From: Taudactylus pleione
Lineage: Eukaryota > Chordata > Amphibia > Anura > Myobatrachidae
Assembly (NCBI GenBank): GCA_031769625.1
Contig: JAUIMM010000701.1
Span: 558,001 to 622,000, forward strand
Direction of reading: 5' to 3'
DNA: 64,000 bases
The translations under genes were made by a program, and so were the position numbers. This document shows, one piece after another, positions 34,648-45,600 of the stretch. Positions within the stretch are counted from its first letter, which is position 1. Each line of letters opens with the position of its first letter. Below the pieces are notes generated by a model. It ran no database searches and was not told where the DNA came from. It worked only from the letters and a program-made list of their open reading frames with translations.

Positions 34648-35564
34648 CTGGGCCCACGCTTTCGCCTCTCACTAGGGATTTTGGCGTTGGACGAATTAAA
34701 TAAGATGCGTCCACTCACTTCAACCCATTATGCGCCGCCGACCGCTAAGCATTTTCTGTTAGCGTGCACAACGAAGGAACAGAAAATAGCCTATGCAATT
34801 GTTCTGCTTTCCGTACAACTTCAACTTACCAAGCTTCCAACTTTGAGTTACTCTCCATTGGTAGAATTTAAGTATTCCAATAACACTTATCCTTTCCAGG
34901 GATTTCCTCCCACGAACCCCAAGTCACAATCATGGTTTCACTACCATGCGGCCCGATCGCATTGCCCAGAGACACTACCTTCTTATTAATGGACTTTGTG
35001 ATTAATATTGGGGGTTCGGCCGAAAAACTACTCCCAGTTTTCCGAAACCACAATATACCTGCTGTGTATACTGGCCCAGTAGCAATTTGCTCGTCAGACA
35101 CCTACCGAGTTTCCCTGTATCTTTTCAACAATAAGATTTTTCACATCACAAGCACACGTTCACATTCATATACCTTTGTTTTCTGGCCAGAAAAATGCTT
35201 TCCCTAGTGGCAAAACCTATTCAGAGGATTTTAACAAGTGATACAAGACTACTGTATCTATTACAACGATTGTTTAAACATGTGGCATCAATACAGGGAA
35301 GAAGCATACGCTATTTGTGAATCGCCAATTGCAGCGCAAAGTGACAATAAAAGAAACTGACTTTTCTCTCTTGTCTCTGGATTCTAATCAGCGCTCCTTA
35401 GATCACCCAAAAACAGATATTCGATTTCACAACACTGAGTGCAAAACAGGCATAAAACACATTGCGTTCTTACCCGTATATGACGTGTCCACCCTTTGTT
35501 GAGGGATCGAAATCCGGTCGGTTTGAGTAATGTCCGGTAGCGTGAACTGAAGGCCGAGCCCCCA
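34648..35564 (-). other. Leader and primer binding site of second provirus
   Basis: The minus-strand sequence from the LTR starts TGGGGGCTCGGCC (35552-35564), a proline-tRNA-like primer binding site. The remaining leader is comparable in length to that of the first provirus. The plus-strand ORF at 34486-34989 crosses it and is not credible. Confidence 0.55.
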
Positions 35565-36560
35565 TCTATTGATTCCTACTAGTCGCTAGTCATTATTTAG
35601 CGCTGCAAGTCGCTTAAGAAAGAATTGCTTTCCAGTCTAATCGTGTGGTTCCAAAGCACAAAAAGTTATTTATGTAATGAAACAGTAACACGGTGAAAGA
35701 TTTAACAACTAGAGTAAAAAGCAATCAATAATAGTACAAGCCGATACATACGCATGCGCACTGGTCCCAGTATACAGTCATCAATCCAGAAGTCTGTGAT
35801 CATCAATGAGGATGTCTGAACACTGGGATCGGGACGCAGTTTATATACCTTACAGAGTTCTACGTTAACAAAGGAACTAGTTTACAGGTTTCCATTGGTT
35901 CTTGCGTCTGGATTGTCTGGTCATTGGTTGATTCATATGGTGTCATCAGGGGCATGTCTCAGTTCTCCAATGGTCTTTGTGTAGTTTCCCGCCGAACGAC
36001 TGGTTAATACTAGCTACAACACTACATACCGATAATAACATTCTATGCAATCAATCCCTATCATCCATAACTAGCGGACGCAAGATGCGACTCCTTTGCC
36101 GATAGGAACGGGAGTCTGCAAATAAACAGGAATTTAGTATGATACCAAACATGACATGTCCACTATACTCTAAACCTTAGATCTCGCTTAAGTACATATT
36201 ACATCATAATTATTAGTCAATAATACCTTTAATAACACTGGTTAGTAACTATTGTGAATGGGAACCATCTTGCACATATGCGTCCGCATATGTGCGTCTG
36301 TGTGTTGAAATAATAACTATATACAAATGAGCGTCCATGTGTGAGTATTGTGCGTACGTATAAGAGCGTCCATGTATATAAGTATATATACATTTATATG
36401 TGTGTGCATTATGTGCATCAGTGTGTGTGTTGTGCATACGCAGTTTAGCGCACGGGATTGTGCGACGCAAAGTAGCATTGTGGAAACGCATCGACAGGCC
36501 ATAGACGATTAGATCATCAGATAATAATTGTGTGCGATCATAACCAATTATTACTACACA
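35565..36560 (-). mobile_element. 5' LTR of second provirus
   Basis: About 1 kb and recognisably homologous to the other two LTRs in the U5 half (agcgctgcaagtcgc, ttccaaagcacaaaaagtta, catgcgca). The U3 half is diverged and holds TG/CA-rich words and repeated 'gagcgtccatgtgtg'-like units (36250-36480). The minus-strand start is TGTGTAGTAATAATTGG. The ORFs at 36249-36899 are fortuitous. Confidence 0.65.
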
Positions 36561-38914
36561 TAACCCTACCTCTGCCCCTTTAGGGTTGATTACAAGAAAC
36601 GCAGGTTCATCAGTAAGGGCTACACTAGAAGAGGGGGGCAAAACCAGAGGAAGGGGGTGTGGCAAAAAAAACACCGCTTCCACAAAGGAAATAATTTTTA
36701 ATTTATCTTCGTACAAACTTACGGATGCAGAAACAAGTCTGTTACAAAAAGGACTTTCCTTTATACCGACGACATCTTTTGATGATTTGCAATGGCAGGC
36801 GGAAAAATACTGCCTGCAAAGGAAATTGAAGTTAAAAGAATATTTTGGAAAAAAGGATAAAGAAAAACTGATAATCAAACTAGTGTTATTCCAAAGCAAT
36901 TAAAGAAATTACAACAGAGTTCAGTATTTGAACCAGTGTCATCTAATGCGGTCATTAAAACATTTATGAGGCTTTTGGATCATGATGTATCAGAACTCGT
37001 TTCGAATGCTCCATCTGTGCACCCCAATCTAACCCCCTTAGAACGTAATGCGCATAAATCCTTATCAGCAAATCAGAGCATAGTCATCTGCCCTGCGGAT
37101 AAGGGGGGTGGCATTGTTCTGCTAGATCTGGTTACTTACAAGAAGGTACTGTATCGTCAACTGAGTGACACAATGGTATATGTTGAATTACAGGGTGATC
37201 CGACTACATCATATCGCAAAGATTTGTCAGAGTGCATCTTGAGGGCTCAATATATGCAAGTGATTGAGGAAGAATTGTCTCAAGTTCTGCTGCCTAAATT
37301 TCCTTTGGTACCTCTGATTTACACATTGCCTAAGGTTCACAAAGGTATCAACCCACCCCCTGGCCGTCCGATAATTTCGGCCCGTGGGTCATTATCTCAA
37401 CCATCCTCTATAGATCTGGACTCAGTCTTGCAACCACTGATACAACATTATAATAACTTTTTACTGAATACTACAATGCTATTGAACAAATGAACTAATA
37501 TTCATCGGTTACATTGGTGCAAACAAACCAAACATCAGGAGGTACCAGCCTCTATACCATCATCCCGCATGGGGCTGAGATGGCAGCAGTGAAAAAGTTA
37601 CTACTATCAGATGAATTCTTGGATGGGGGGTTTATTGACTTTTTGATACCACTTTTGGAATTTATTTTGACAAAAAACGTACTTTTCATTTGACGGCAAA
37701 TATTTTTTCCAATTAAGGGTCTGACTATGGGGTCTTCTGTGGCCCCAGCATATGCCAATTCATACATGTTTGGTGTAGAACAGGAATTGTTTTTTGATTA
37801 TGTCAACATTAGTTCTAATATCTAGAGATTCATTTGAATCATTGGTTGAACGACACATGTCACCTAGTCCTGTTAAATTGACCATTATCATGGATCAGAA
37901 AGAAATACACTTTCTAGATGTCCTTATTTCTCATCATAATAATGTTATTAGTTCCTCAGTATTTTCAAAGGAAACCGACCACAACACATTGTTGCACATG
38001 AATAGTTGCCACCCCCATAGCTTGAAATGTGGGCTGTCATACTCTAATGATTCGCATTAGACGTATCAATGATAATGCCAAATGGCCTGTAAGCAGATTG
38101 ATATGCTAATTGAGAAATTTGTATCCAGGGGATATACTTTACAGATACTATTGGAATCTAAGAAAAAGGTTTTAGCCTTAGATCGTAATCTTCTATTAAC
38201 CAAAAAAGAGAAAGCACAGACTGGTGAGAAGTTTCCATGGGCTAGTCGATTTAACCGTTTGTCCCCAGGCGTAGCAAAATTACTAAGCAATTATGGCCAG
38301 TTGTTGCGACTGACACAACTATTATGCCTTGTTACACTAGGGGCAGAAACTTAAAGGATATCCTAGTTAGAGCTGATATATCTGAGTTAGGGAAGTCTGC
38401 TCTGAAACATTTTCTTTCAGTGAAGAGATGGGGATGCTTTAGATGTACATGTACTACGGGCCGCCATTTGATTGCTGGGGACATGTTTTTTCATCCCCAC
38501 TCAGGGAAAGAATATCATATTAGGCATCATTTGACATGTAATAGTACTTTCGTGGTCTACCAAATTATTTGCCGTTGGTTTGTCATATATTGGCAAGACC
38601 AAGCGGACATTCAAGGAAAGTATGGCCGTCCATTGGTCGGCCTTTCGGGCTGCTATTGCTAATGGCAACAGCAAGCAACCGATGGAACACCATTTTTCTA
38701 TGGCTGGACTTAGCTTAGCTAGCCTAAAATATAGGATTGTTGATCACATCCCTCCTCTTGCTAGGGGGGGTGATCGCAACTTGTTACTATTAAAATGTGA
38801 ATCACGATGGATCCATCGGTTAGTTGTGATATTTCCTAAGGGTTTAAATTACTATTTACCATTATCTTGCTTTGTATAGGCATGTTTTCTAATTAGGATG
38901 TCTTATAATATCTA
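36561..38914 (+). pseudogene. Penelope-like element: RT and GIY-YIG endonuclease
   Basis: In order: an N-terminal region (FNLSSYKLTDAETSLL, 36690-36740), then RT blocks (ICPADKGGGIVLLD, 37089-37130; YTLPKVHKG and GRPIISARGS, 37320-37390; GLTMGSSVAPAYANSY, about 37715-37765). The RT tail follows (HFLDVLISHH, about 37910), then a cysteine-rich segment (WGCFRCTCTTGRHL, 38430) and the endonuclease (LSYIGKTKRTF with YIG, about 38578-38610; ending LSCFV at 38879). Frameshifts occur near 36890, 37500, 37690 and 38570. The [YF]xDD block expected between EQELFFDY and SFESLVE is missing, so RT cannot work. It abuts a proviral LTR on the left and is cut on the right by the 9.9-kb Tc1-like element. Confidence 0.8.
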
Positions 38915-39000
38915 CTGATGTGCCCAGCTATAACGTGGCATCACAGCGCTATCTCTCACGCCATGCATGGCGCGCCACACACCACGCCATGAGTCGCGCC
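38915..39000. repeat. Left terminal inverted repeat of the giant element
   Basis: CTGATGTGCCCAGCTAT matches the right end at 15 of 17 positions. The following bases carry cgccatgcatggcgcg, cacgccatgagtcgcgcc and related words that correspond loosely to the right end. The first three bases, CTG, sit next to TA. Confidence 0.65.
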
Positions 39001-39387
39001 ACAAAGAAAGTTTAGTAGTGAAAAAAGTCATTACGTGTAATACAACATTTTGCCCACCAGATGTCACTTTTCCTAAACTACATAGCGCATGCGTGTGATT
39101 TCCAATGTACCGTACGGTATGTTCTGTATCACCGCCCAATGATTGTTTGACAGAAGCGGTGATTCGGTACACTATACAGTATTACAGCGTTTTCCACATG
39201 GAATCAGGAATGTACGGTATAATAAAGCGGTAGAAGAATGTCTAATCCAGTTTGAAATCATTAAGTTCTGTATTATCCACTGACTGTGCGGTTGAAATCA
39301 TACTGTGTTTGCGCAAATGTAAATACTGTCGGCACTGTCCCAGACTTAGACATTAGACTTTACAAACTACAGAACTCTAGTAATGGG

Positions 39388-39460
39388 TGAAGCGTGTGGC
39401 CTAGCAGTCTAATGCCTAGTCTCACTGCTTCTCCCCTCTTCTTGTTCCACGGGTTCGACA
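39388..39460 (+). repeat. tRNA-like module a
   Basis: Reads gtggcctagcagtctaatgcctagtctcactgc...ccacgggttcgacac. The gggttcgac word is a polymerase III B-box-like element, preceded by an A-box-like tggcctagcag. It is followed by a T-rich tail with 'aaaatcttcacttaaaatattcagtattc', shared with modules c and d. This suggests a SINE rather than a working tRNA. Confidence 0.45.
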
Positions 39461-39699
39461 CATTGAAAATACAGTATGTTTTTTAAATTTATTTTTAAAA
39501 TCTTCACTTAAAATATTCAGTATTCAATACAGTACATGTGGAGCGCATGTCTGCCCAGTGCTTCGGGAGTCAAACAGCGAAAATAGGATTTTCATTATTG
39601 TACATACAGTACTGTACCTTAGAACGCAAACTTGCGTCAATGCCGGCGCTGACATGAACGTGGACATTATAGTGATTTATTATGACCATCAAGTGGCAA

Positions 39700-40290
39700 T
39701 GGGCCCTGTTAAAGAGACTGGGTTCTGTATATCAAACTGACTGCGCGTTTAAACCGCAAAATTGCGTCAATGTCTGCGCGTGCCCAGTGGTCGGGTTTTA
39801 ATCACAATGGAATGTGTGCCGCATGTCCAGTGGAGCCAAGCCATACATTAAGTAGCGCTATTTTATGGCGCATGCCCAGTTGTCTGTATTGCTAATAGTA
39901 CTGTTGAATTTTCACACTAGTGCCATTCTGCACTGTCCGAGACTTACCGCACAGTATACACAATAGTAAATTCATGACTTCATAAGGTGCTACAGTAGTG
40001 GACTAACAGCAGTTTGTAGGGCAGATGCAGAGCGCCAACTTGCGTCAATGAAAATGCTGTCCTAGACTTGGAAACTTTAGTAATTTAATATGTTTAGTAA
40101 CTGATAGTTGACTGTGTATAAGAGAGGGGTCTCTATAGTACAAACTGACTCCGCGTTTAAACCGCAAAATTGCGTCAATGTCAGCATAGTTTGCGTTGTG
40201 GTAACTTATAGCAAGTTCTGATGGGTTACGGTACAAATAGGATCTCTGGCGCGTGCCCAGTGGCGGGGTTGCAATGCATTGCCAGTGGTG
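39700..40290. repeat. Repeated subterminal block (ttgcgtcaatg units)
   Basis: The phrase 'aaactgactNcgcgtttaaaccgcaaaattgcgtcaatgtc' occurs at 39736-39775 and 40142-40181. Shorter 'cttgcgtcaatg' copies are at 39630 and 40033. Each is accompanied by a ggcgcgtgcccagtgg-type motif. It looks like an expanded subterminal repeat array. Confidence 0.6.
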
Positions 40291-40496
40291 CTGCGCCATA
40301 GCCATACCCTTGTAGCGCTATGGCTATGTACTGTACGCCATGGCGTACAGTATGGAATATCATACTGTACAGTAGCGGGTCATGATTCACACACAGTGAA
40401 AGTGTGTTATTATTATTACACTGACTGTGTAATAATAATATTAAAAATAAAAAGTGTAACCTTGACTGTCTAATAATAATGAAAAAAAAGTTTAAG

Positions 40497-40585
40497 CTTC
40501 CTGGTTTCGAACCCGGAACCGGGTTGTACAGACGTCTGCAATGTAGAAGTTCAATTTCTTACCTCTACGCTACAGACGCCTGAGT
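40497..40585 (-). repeat. tRNA-like module b
   Basis: The minus strand reads GGCGTCTGTAGCGTAGAGG...TTCTACATTGCAGACG...CCGGGTTCGAAACC. It has good A-box-like (TAGCGTAGAGG) and B-box-like (GGTTCGAAACC) words, but no clean seven-base acceptor pairing was found. A related copy is module e. Confidence 0.5.
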
Positions 40586-40637
40586 ACTTCATCGTATGGT
40601 ACTGTAGATGTCACATAAAGTACTGTAGAGGACTAGG

Positions 40638-40705
40638 AGAGACTTGTGAGCAAGGGCTTAGGTGATCCGTCTTGCTTACACTTCTCTCCTTATGTTCGAG
40701 ACCTT
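40638..40705 (+). repeat. tRNA-like module c
   Basis: Reads gtgagcaagggcttaggtgatccg...cttatgttcgagacc, followed by a T-rich tail and 'gttcactatagtactgtagttcagtcttgttatccaaccctta'. This tail is shared with 41358-41403. Confidence 0.4.
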
Positions 40706-40941
40706 GATAATTTAATTTATTTTTTTAATGTTCACTATAGTACTGTAGTTCAGTCTTGTTATCCAACCCTTACAAAAATCCATACGGTACGCCATACAGT
40801 ATACCGCATTGCTAGTTGCACTGTGGCGTATTGAGTCTCATAGCACTGTGCATGCCCAGTTGTCTGTATTATATTATACAACTGTAGTTGTAAGTACAAT
40901 ACGGTAGACATTGTAGTGATTCCCTGACTCTAGGAACTACA

Positions 40942-41016
40942 GTACAGTAGATGCAGTAGTCTAGGGGGCTAATGCCTAGCCCTACTGCATCTACCATTTT
41001 CTTGTCCTGCTGGTTC
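40942..41016 (+). repeat. tRNA-like module d
   Basis: Reads cagtagtctagggggctaatgcctagccctactgc...cctgctggttcgagacc. It parallels module a (ctaatgcctag, B-box-like ggttcgagacc) and its tail 'gttttaaatcttcactaatac'. Confidence 0.45.
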
Positions 41017-41167
41017 GAGACCTTTAAAGTACATTCTGTATACGGTAATTTTATTTTGTTTTAAATCTTCACTAATACATTATCCAGAAATTCTGGTATT
41101 TCTATGCCACAGTACTTTATGACAAAAAAGTGTAACCTTGACTGTTTAATAATAAAAAATAAAAAGT

Positions 41168-41256
41168 GTAACCTTTCAAGATTCGAACCCGCAAAAGGGT
41201 TGTACAGGCAGCGTAATGTATTGGTTTGATTATTTACCATTACAGCCGCCTGCAAT
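41168..41256 (-). repeat. tRNA-like module e
   Basis: The minus strand reads GCAGGCGGCTGTAATGGTAAATAATC...GCCTGTACAACCC...GCGGGTTCGAATC. It is related to module b, including the TGTACAACCC linker, and is flanked by the same 'aataaaaagtgtaacctt' sequence. Confidence 0.45.
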
Positions 41257-41429
41257 ACCAAGGTTGCACCTGGCTTGAGTGTTTCCTACAATACTGTATG
41301 TCATCGTATCTCAGGCGCATGCCCAGATCTACTGTATACCCATGTAGCGCTTTTTTTTTTTAAGTCTTCGCTACTTTTGTTCAGTATTGTTATCCAACCC
41401 TTACTAAACTCAGTACATTTTATATATTA

Positions 41430-41631
41430 GGGGGTAAATGTACTAAGATGGGAGTGCTATTAAGAAGTGATGTTGCCCATAGCAACCAATCTGATTCCAG
41501 GTATTACTGTACAGTATCTTCTAGAAGGTGCTACTGTAGATAAATGCTAAGTACAATCTGATTGGATGCTATGGGCAACATACAGTACAGTAACTTCTTA
41601 AATAGAACTCCCATCTTAGTAAATTTACCCC
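41430..41631. mobile_element. TA-flanked MITE carrying TACWGTA insertions
   Basis: Same family as 11396-11576 and 18697-18889, with TA at 41428-41429 and 41632-41633. Compared with those siblings it has extra bases at three places: tattactgtacagtatcttctag, gtgctactgtagataaatg and gcaacatacagtacagtaactt. Each addition produces TACTGTA or TACAGTA and sits at a TA or ATA in the sibling sequence. Confidence 0.8.
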
Positions 41632-41639
41632 TACAAGTT

Positions 41640-43810
41640 TCACTTTTTCCCCCCAATTTTTTTTCTTCCGCCCCCAAAATGAAAGTGAATTTTTAGTGTG
41701 TTCTGACTTTTAAAAAAAAAAAAGTTACGCAGTTTACAGTACCTTTAGGGGACGTTGAAGGCTTCCCGCAACATTGCACCCCAATTCACCAAATTTTTCC
41801 GCCTGCTATTCATACAGTAGGCGAAACTTTTTCACATACTGTCTTACTGTACATTGCATTGACTTCCCGCCTATGGTAGGCAGAAAAGCTTTCAAATTGA
41901 ATACAGCGATAATTTTATGCCTGGCGAAATGACGTAATCTCCGAAACTTTTTTTAGCCAATCACGTGTTTTTGCTCCAATGGGTGAAAAAGTGCCAACCA
42001 ATGTTCTCCCAACTGTCATCTCACAGGCTGTGTTTGAAAAATGACAGTTGGGAGCTGATTGACTGACACCTTATCACTTTTTTATCACTTCTCACTGTCT
42101 CCTAACACTGCTTAGTACAGTAAATACACCCCTTGGAGTGAAAAGACCAGACCGGCTAAAAAAAGTAAATAGACCACCCCTAAATTAAAAACGTCCCTCA
42201 GTGTATACAGTACTGTATGTCTACTGTACTGTATTCTACTGTAAGTGCCGGGCAGCTGTGAAATCACTGTGATGGGCAACAGGGATACTGTACAGTATAT
42301 GACTGTGGGCGGCAACCCCCATCGGCCGGCGCGCCCCTGGTGAGTGAAATCCTGGCCAATAGGACGATACACCCTTGCATCTGTGTGTTATTGACTTTTT
42401 GTACCTTTTTAATGACAGATGCACGTGTTGGGTCTCAGGCGCACTTAAAGACTGAATTACATACAGTACAAACACTAATTGTATAAATTAATGACAATTT
42501 TTATTTAACCTACAGTAACATGCTTTACAGAGGGGGGGGGGAACTTCTTTAGCTTTCCACCCCTGTAGTCCTCTACTTTCCCACGCTTCTTTCTTCTGCC
42601 GCTGGCATGTCCTGGAGTTCCAAGCTGGACACGGACATGACTACTGTACAGTACCTAGGAGGAAAGAGATGACGTGAGAACAGTCCTTCCTGAATGCCGA
42701 CCGATACGCCCTACTGGACCGAGGATTACACAAAAAGATTAGGCTTTTAAGTTAAAATCATCACTGGCACTTTTGGCCTCAGATGCAGAGTTTCACCTAT
42801 ACCAGGTGCAGACTCTACCGTGCATCAGAGTGCAAGGTCCACTGTATGCCCTGAAGAAAGGAGGATAGGCAGAGACAAACAGACAGTAAAAGACAGACAC
42901 ACAGGTTCTCACCGGAGATGCTCTTGTTCTTCATCCTGCTTCATCCCACACACCTTGTACTGTAGGAGAGAGAATACTCCATGCAGGGCCCTTTCCTGCT
43001 CTAACAGTGTCACACTAATCCACTTCTCCACATTAATATATGCCCTAACCAGACTAACAAATTTATTAATAACTAATTTGTATTATAATTAAGCCTGGTG
43101 GTGAAATACTGTAAGCAGTGCCCCTAGGCCCACAGCCCATAATATAACGATAAAAAAAAAAAATACATGAAACAAGACAGTATTTGGGTGCCCCAGATGG
43201 AGGTGAACACCAGCTGTCTGAATACGATAACAGAGCACTAACATTACCAAAAATCAAAATCTCACCTTATCCTGATGTCGAAGGGACCGCCGCTCCAACC
43301 ATACAGTAGATGTACAGTAGAAGCCTGTCTCTCAATTCACGGTGCACCCACTACTGTACAGTACTGTATGTCTGCAACTATGGATGTGGATGTTGAAGCA
43401 GCCACTACTACTGTACTGTATATGAACTAAAGGAACCTGAAAACTTGAAACATCTGCATTACAAACGGCAACATCAAGCGTAGTAGCAGAAAGTGGCAGC
43501 TGCAGCACAATCTGTGACGATGCCAATGTGTGCCTTGGAACAGGGGGCAATGTACAGTAAAAGTAGGTGTAAGGAAAAGAGGAAAAGTATGAAGTACAGT
43601 ACATAAGGTACAGTAACGGAAAGTTATTGTAGATAAAGAGCTTATAAAATAAATTAGGAGAATACTGTATAATGTAGGGACAGAAAGCACAACCACAATA
43701 CTGTACATACAGTATGGACACAGTGTACAGTACTTAGCAGTCTGGATCACAAACTGAAAAGAGGAAGTTAAACCCCTCCTCCACATTACTAATTATATAC
43801 AGTACAGTAT
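41640..43810. other. Transposon interior without a convincing gene
   Basis: It holds a hairpin tcccaactgtcatctcacaggctgtgtttgaaaaatgacagttggga (42007-42053) and many TACAGTA/TACTGTA words, with the densest run at 42205-42243. A few splice-like short segments on the minus strand (42913-42959, 42819-42850) are too small to call. Minus-strand ORFs at 43332-43786 are driven by the repeated motif. Confidence 0.5.
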
Positions 43811-43813
43811 AAG

Positions 43814-45246
43814 CTACATAGCAGTTGCTTGACCGTTTCTTTCGATGACAACTGGTAAGACTCTATGGAGATGATCAATATAATTGTTACACTGGGCACG
43901 TGTCAATACTGTTCTCCAAAACTTCATTATCCCATCCAAAAGTTCCTGTTTAGTTGTTGGTTTCACATCAGACCTGATGAACCTCTTCAACTGGGCCCAG
44001 ACCATTTCAATGGGATTCATGTCCGGTGACCTACAGGAAAGTAAAAAAAAAATATTCAGTCACAGTACTGTACTTTAGTAAAAAGTGTACTAGAATAATT
44101 ACTGCTTGGTACTGTACATACTTTTTGGTACAATAAACAGTTAATACGGTACTATAGGACAATACGCACTCTGGTGGTGTGTTTCTCAATTTATCCCTCT
44201 CTCTTCCATGAATTTTGCTGAAGCTGAATGTTTGGGATCATTATCCTGGAATAATCGATGTCCTGATGGAAAGCATTTTCTCACAAATGGCACCATACAG
44301 CAATCTACTATTTTTTCTTGGAAGAAGGTCTTATCCATGATGCCTAAAGAGATGAGAAATTGTCAGTAACAAGCGTACACTGTACAGGACTGTAAATAAT
44401 TTTTAGAACAAACATTACTGTACTGCACCTTCAAAAATATAGATCGGTCCTGCACCCCAACGAGATATACCTCCCCATACATGGACCTTTAATGGATGCT
44501 TGGGACGTGGTTTAAGTGAAAGATGTGCACGGTGTCAGAAGGACAGTCTTGAGAACCTCTCGAGAGAAACTGAAGTTTCATCTGTGAAAATGACGTCATT
44601 AAAATTCTCTCCACTATCTATCCACCGTCGTGCTTGTTCAACTCTCTTTACTTTATTAACATCCCTTATCATGGGATTTAACCTGTGGAATAAAAACAAG
44701 TTTTAGTTTACTGTCATGTAAAATCAGTGCATTATTAATATACAGTATATATATATTTTACAGTATGTACAGTACCTTGTAGGGCCAAAAGTCCATCCCA
44801 GTTCCTTACGCATCCGTTTGATGCTGGAACAGGAGATGTCCAGGTCACATTCTGCTTTTAGAATACGTTGGATTTGTAAAGCTGTACGCTCATCATCCTC
44901 ACAAGTCAATTTGTGCACAATCTTTTTGACGCTCCTACGGTAGAACACATACAGAGCATATAGCAATTATTGGACAGTTAGTGTTGAAATTGGAACACAA
45001 TACAGTAGCAATCTAGCAACATACAGTATACTGTAATAAAAAAAGGTTGATGTAAAGTACCTACCATGTGCATTTAGAAGGAAATCTATATCTGGTCCGC
45101 GTTCTCTCAAATGCATGATAGCGCACAGTCTGTAAACTAACAAGAACACCACACTCTTTCAGCCAGGCATGGATCTGTCATGTTGTTTTGTGTTCTTTTT
45201 TCATGCTTGCAATTATCTTGCTAATGGCTTTGCTGATTTTTGCCAT
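43814..45246 (-). pseudogene. Intron-containing Tc1/IS630-type transposase
   Basis: Five exons on the minus strand join in one phase: 45246-45065, 44934-44776, 44682-44429, 44343-44170 and 44032-43814. All introns are GT-AG and 85-137 bp long. Exon 1 (MAKISKAISKIIASM..., QIHAWLKECGVLVSLQTV) and exon 2 (LTCEDDERTALQIQRILKAE, then MRKELGWTFGPTR) form the paired DNA-binding region. Exon 3 has VIFTDETSVSL with the first catalytic aspartate, and KVHVWGGISRWG. Exon 4 has FQDNDPKHSA with the second. Exon 5 has PDMNPIEMVWAQLKRFI with the third acidic residue. Total coding length is about 988 bp (329 codons), normal for Tc1-like enzymes. Breaks: TGA at 45180-45178, TGA at 44537-44535 and a one-base shift near the end of exon 4. 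The enzyme would cut at TA-flanked ends, but this copy is inactive. Confidence 0.75.
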
Positions 45247-45600
45247 GTTTGACGACAAAATCTGTGTAAAGAACAAGAGAAATACGTTACGGTACTGTTG
45301 CTGAGTATACAGACTGAGTACAGTATACAGTACATAATTTAATGTTCAGTATCTTAAACACAGGGGGGTATTACATTCTTACTGTACATCAGCCGTAACA
45401 TATGTATACCGGTATATACTGTACTCTACAGTATAACCAGCTAGTAAATTTCATTTTGCAGGCTGTGTTTAATAAATGATAGTTTTGAGCTAATTAGTGA
45501 TATATATTTCCCAATTTAATCTCACATCAAGCTTTCATACAGTATGCCCCTAAATACGCAAATATGCATCTACCGTATGAAGGAGACAAACAGGACAATA

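Noticed and set aside
34486..34989. 167-codon plus-strand ORF
   Set aside because: Antisense to proviral gag and leader. No homology or splice support was recognised.
33282..36560. Third complete provirus
   Set aside because: Only gag 5' part, leader and one LTR are present. No pol, env or second LTR of this copy was found in the window.
36561..36585. Intact 5' terminal repeat for the Penelope-like element
   Set aside because: The element meets the proviral LTR here and no repeated counterpart could be identified, so the true 5' end is unknown.
36249..36899. 216-codon minus-strand ORF
   Set aside because: Crosses from a proviral LTR into the antisense of a Penelope-like gene. Its composition reflects TG-rich LTR repeats.
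42819..42959. Two short splice-bounded segments (42959-42913, 42850-42819, minus strand)
   Set aside because: Phase can be made to agree, but exons of 47 and 32 bp without a recognisable product are too easy to find by chance.
43332..43786. 119-129-codon minus-strand ORFs rich in Y, C and S
   Set aside because: Dominated by TACAGTA/TACTGTA words and located just downstream of the transposase stop. Probably 3' UTR.
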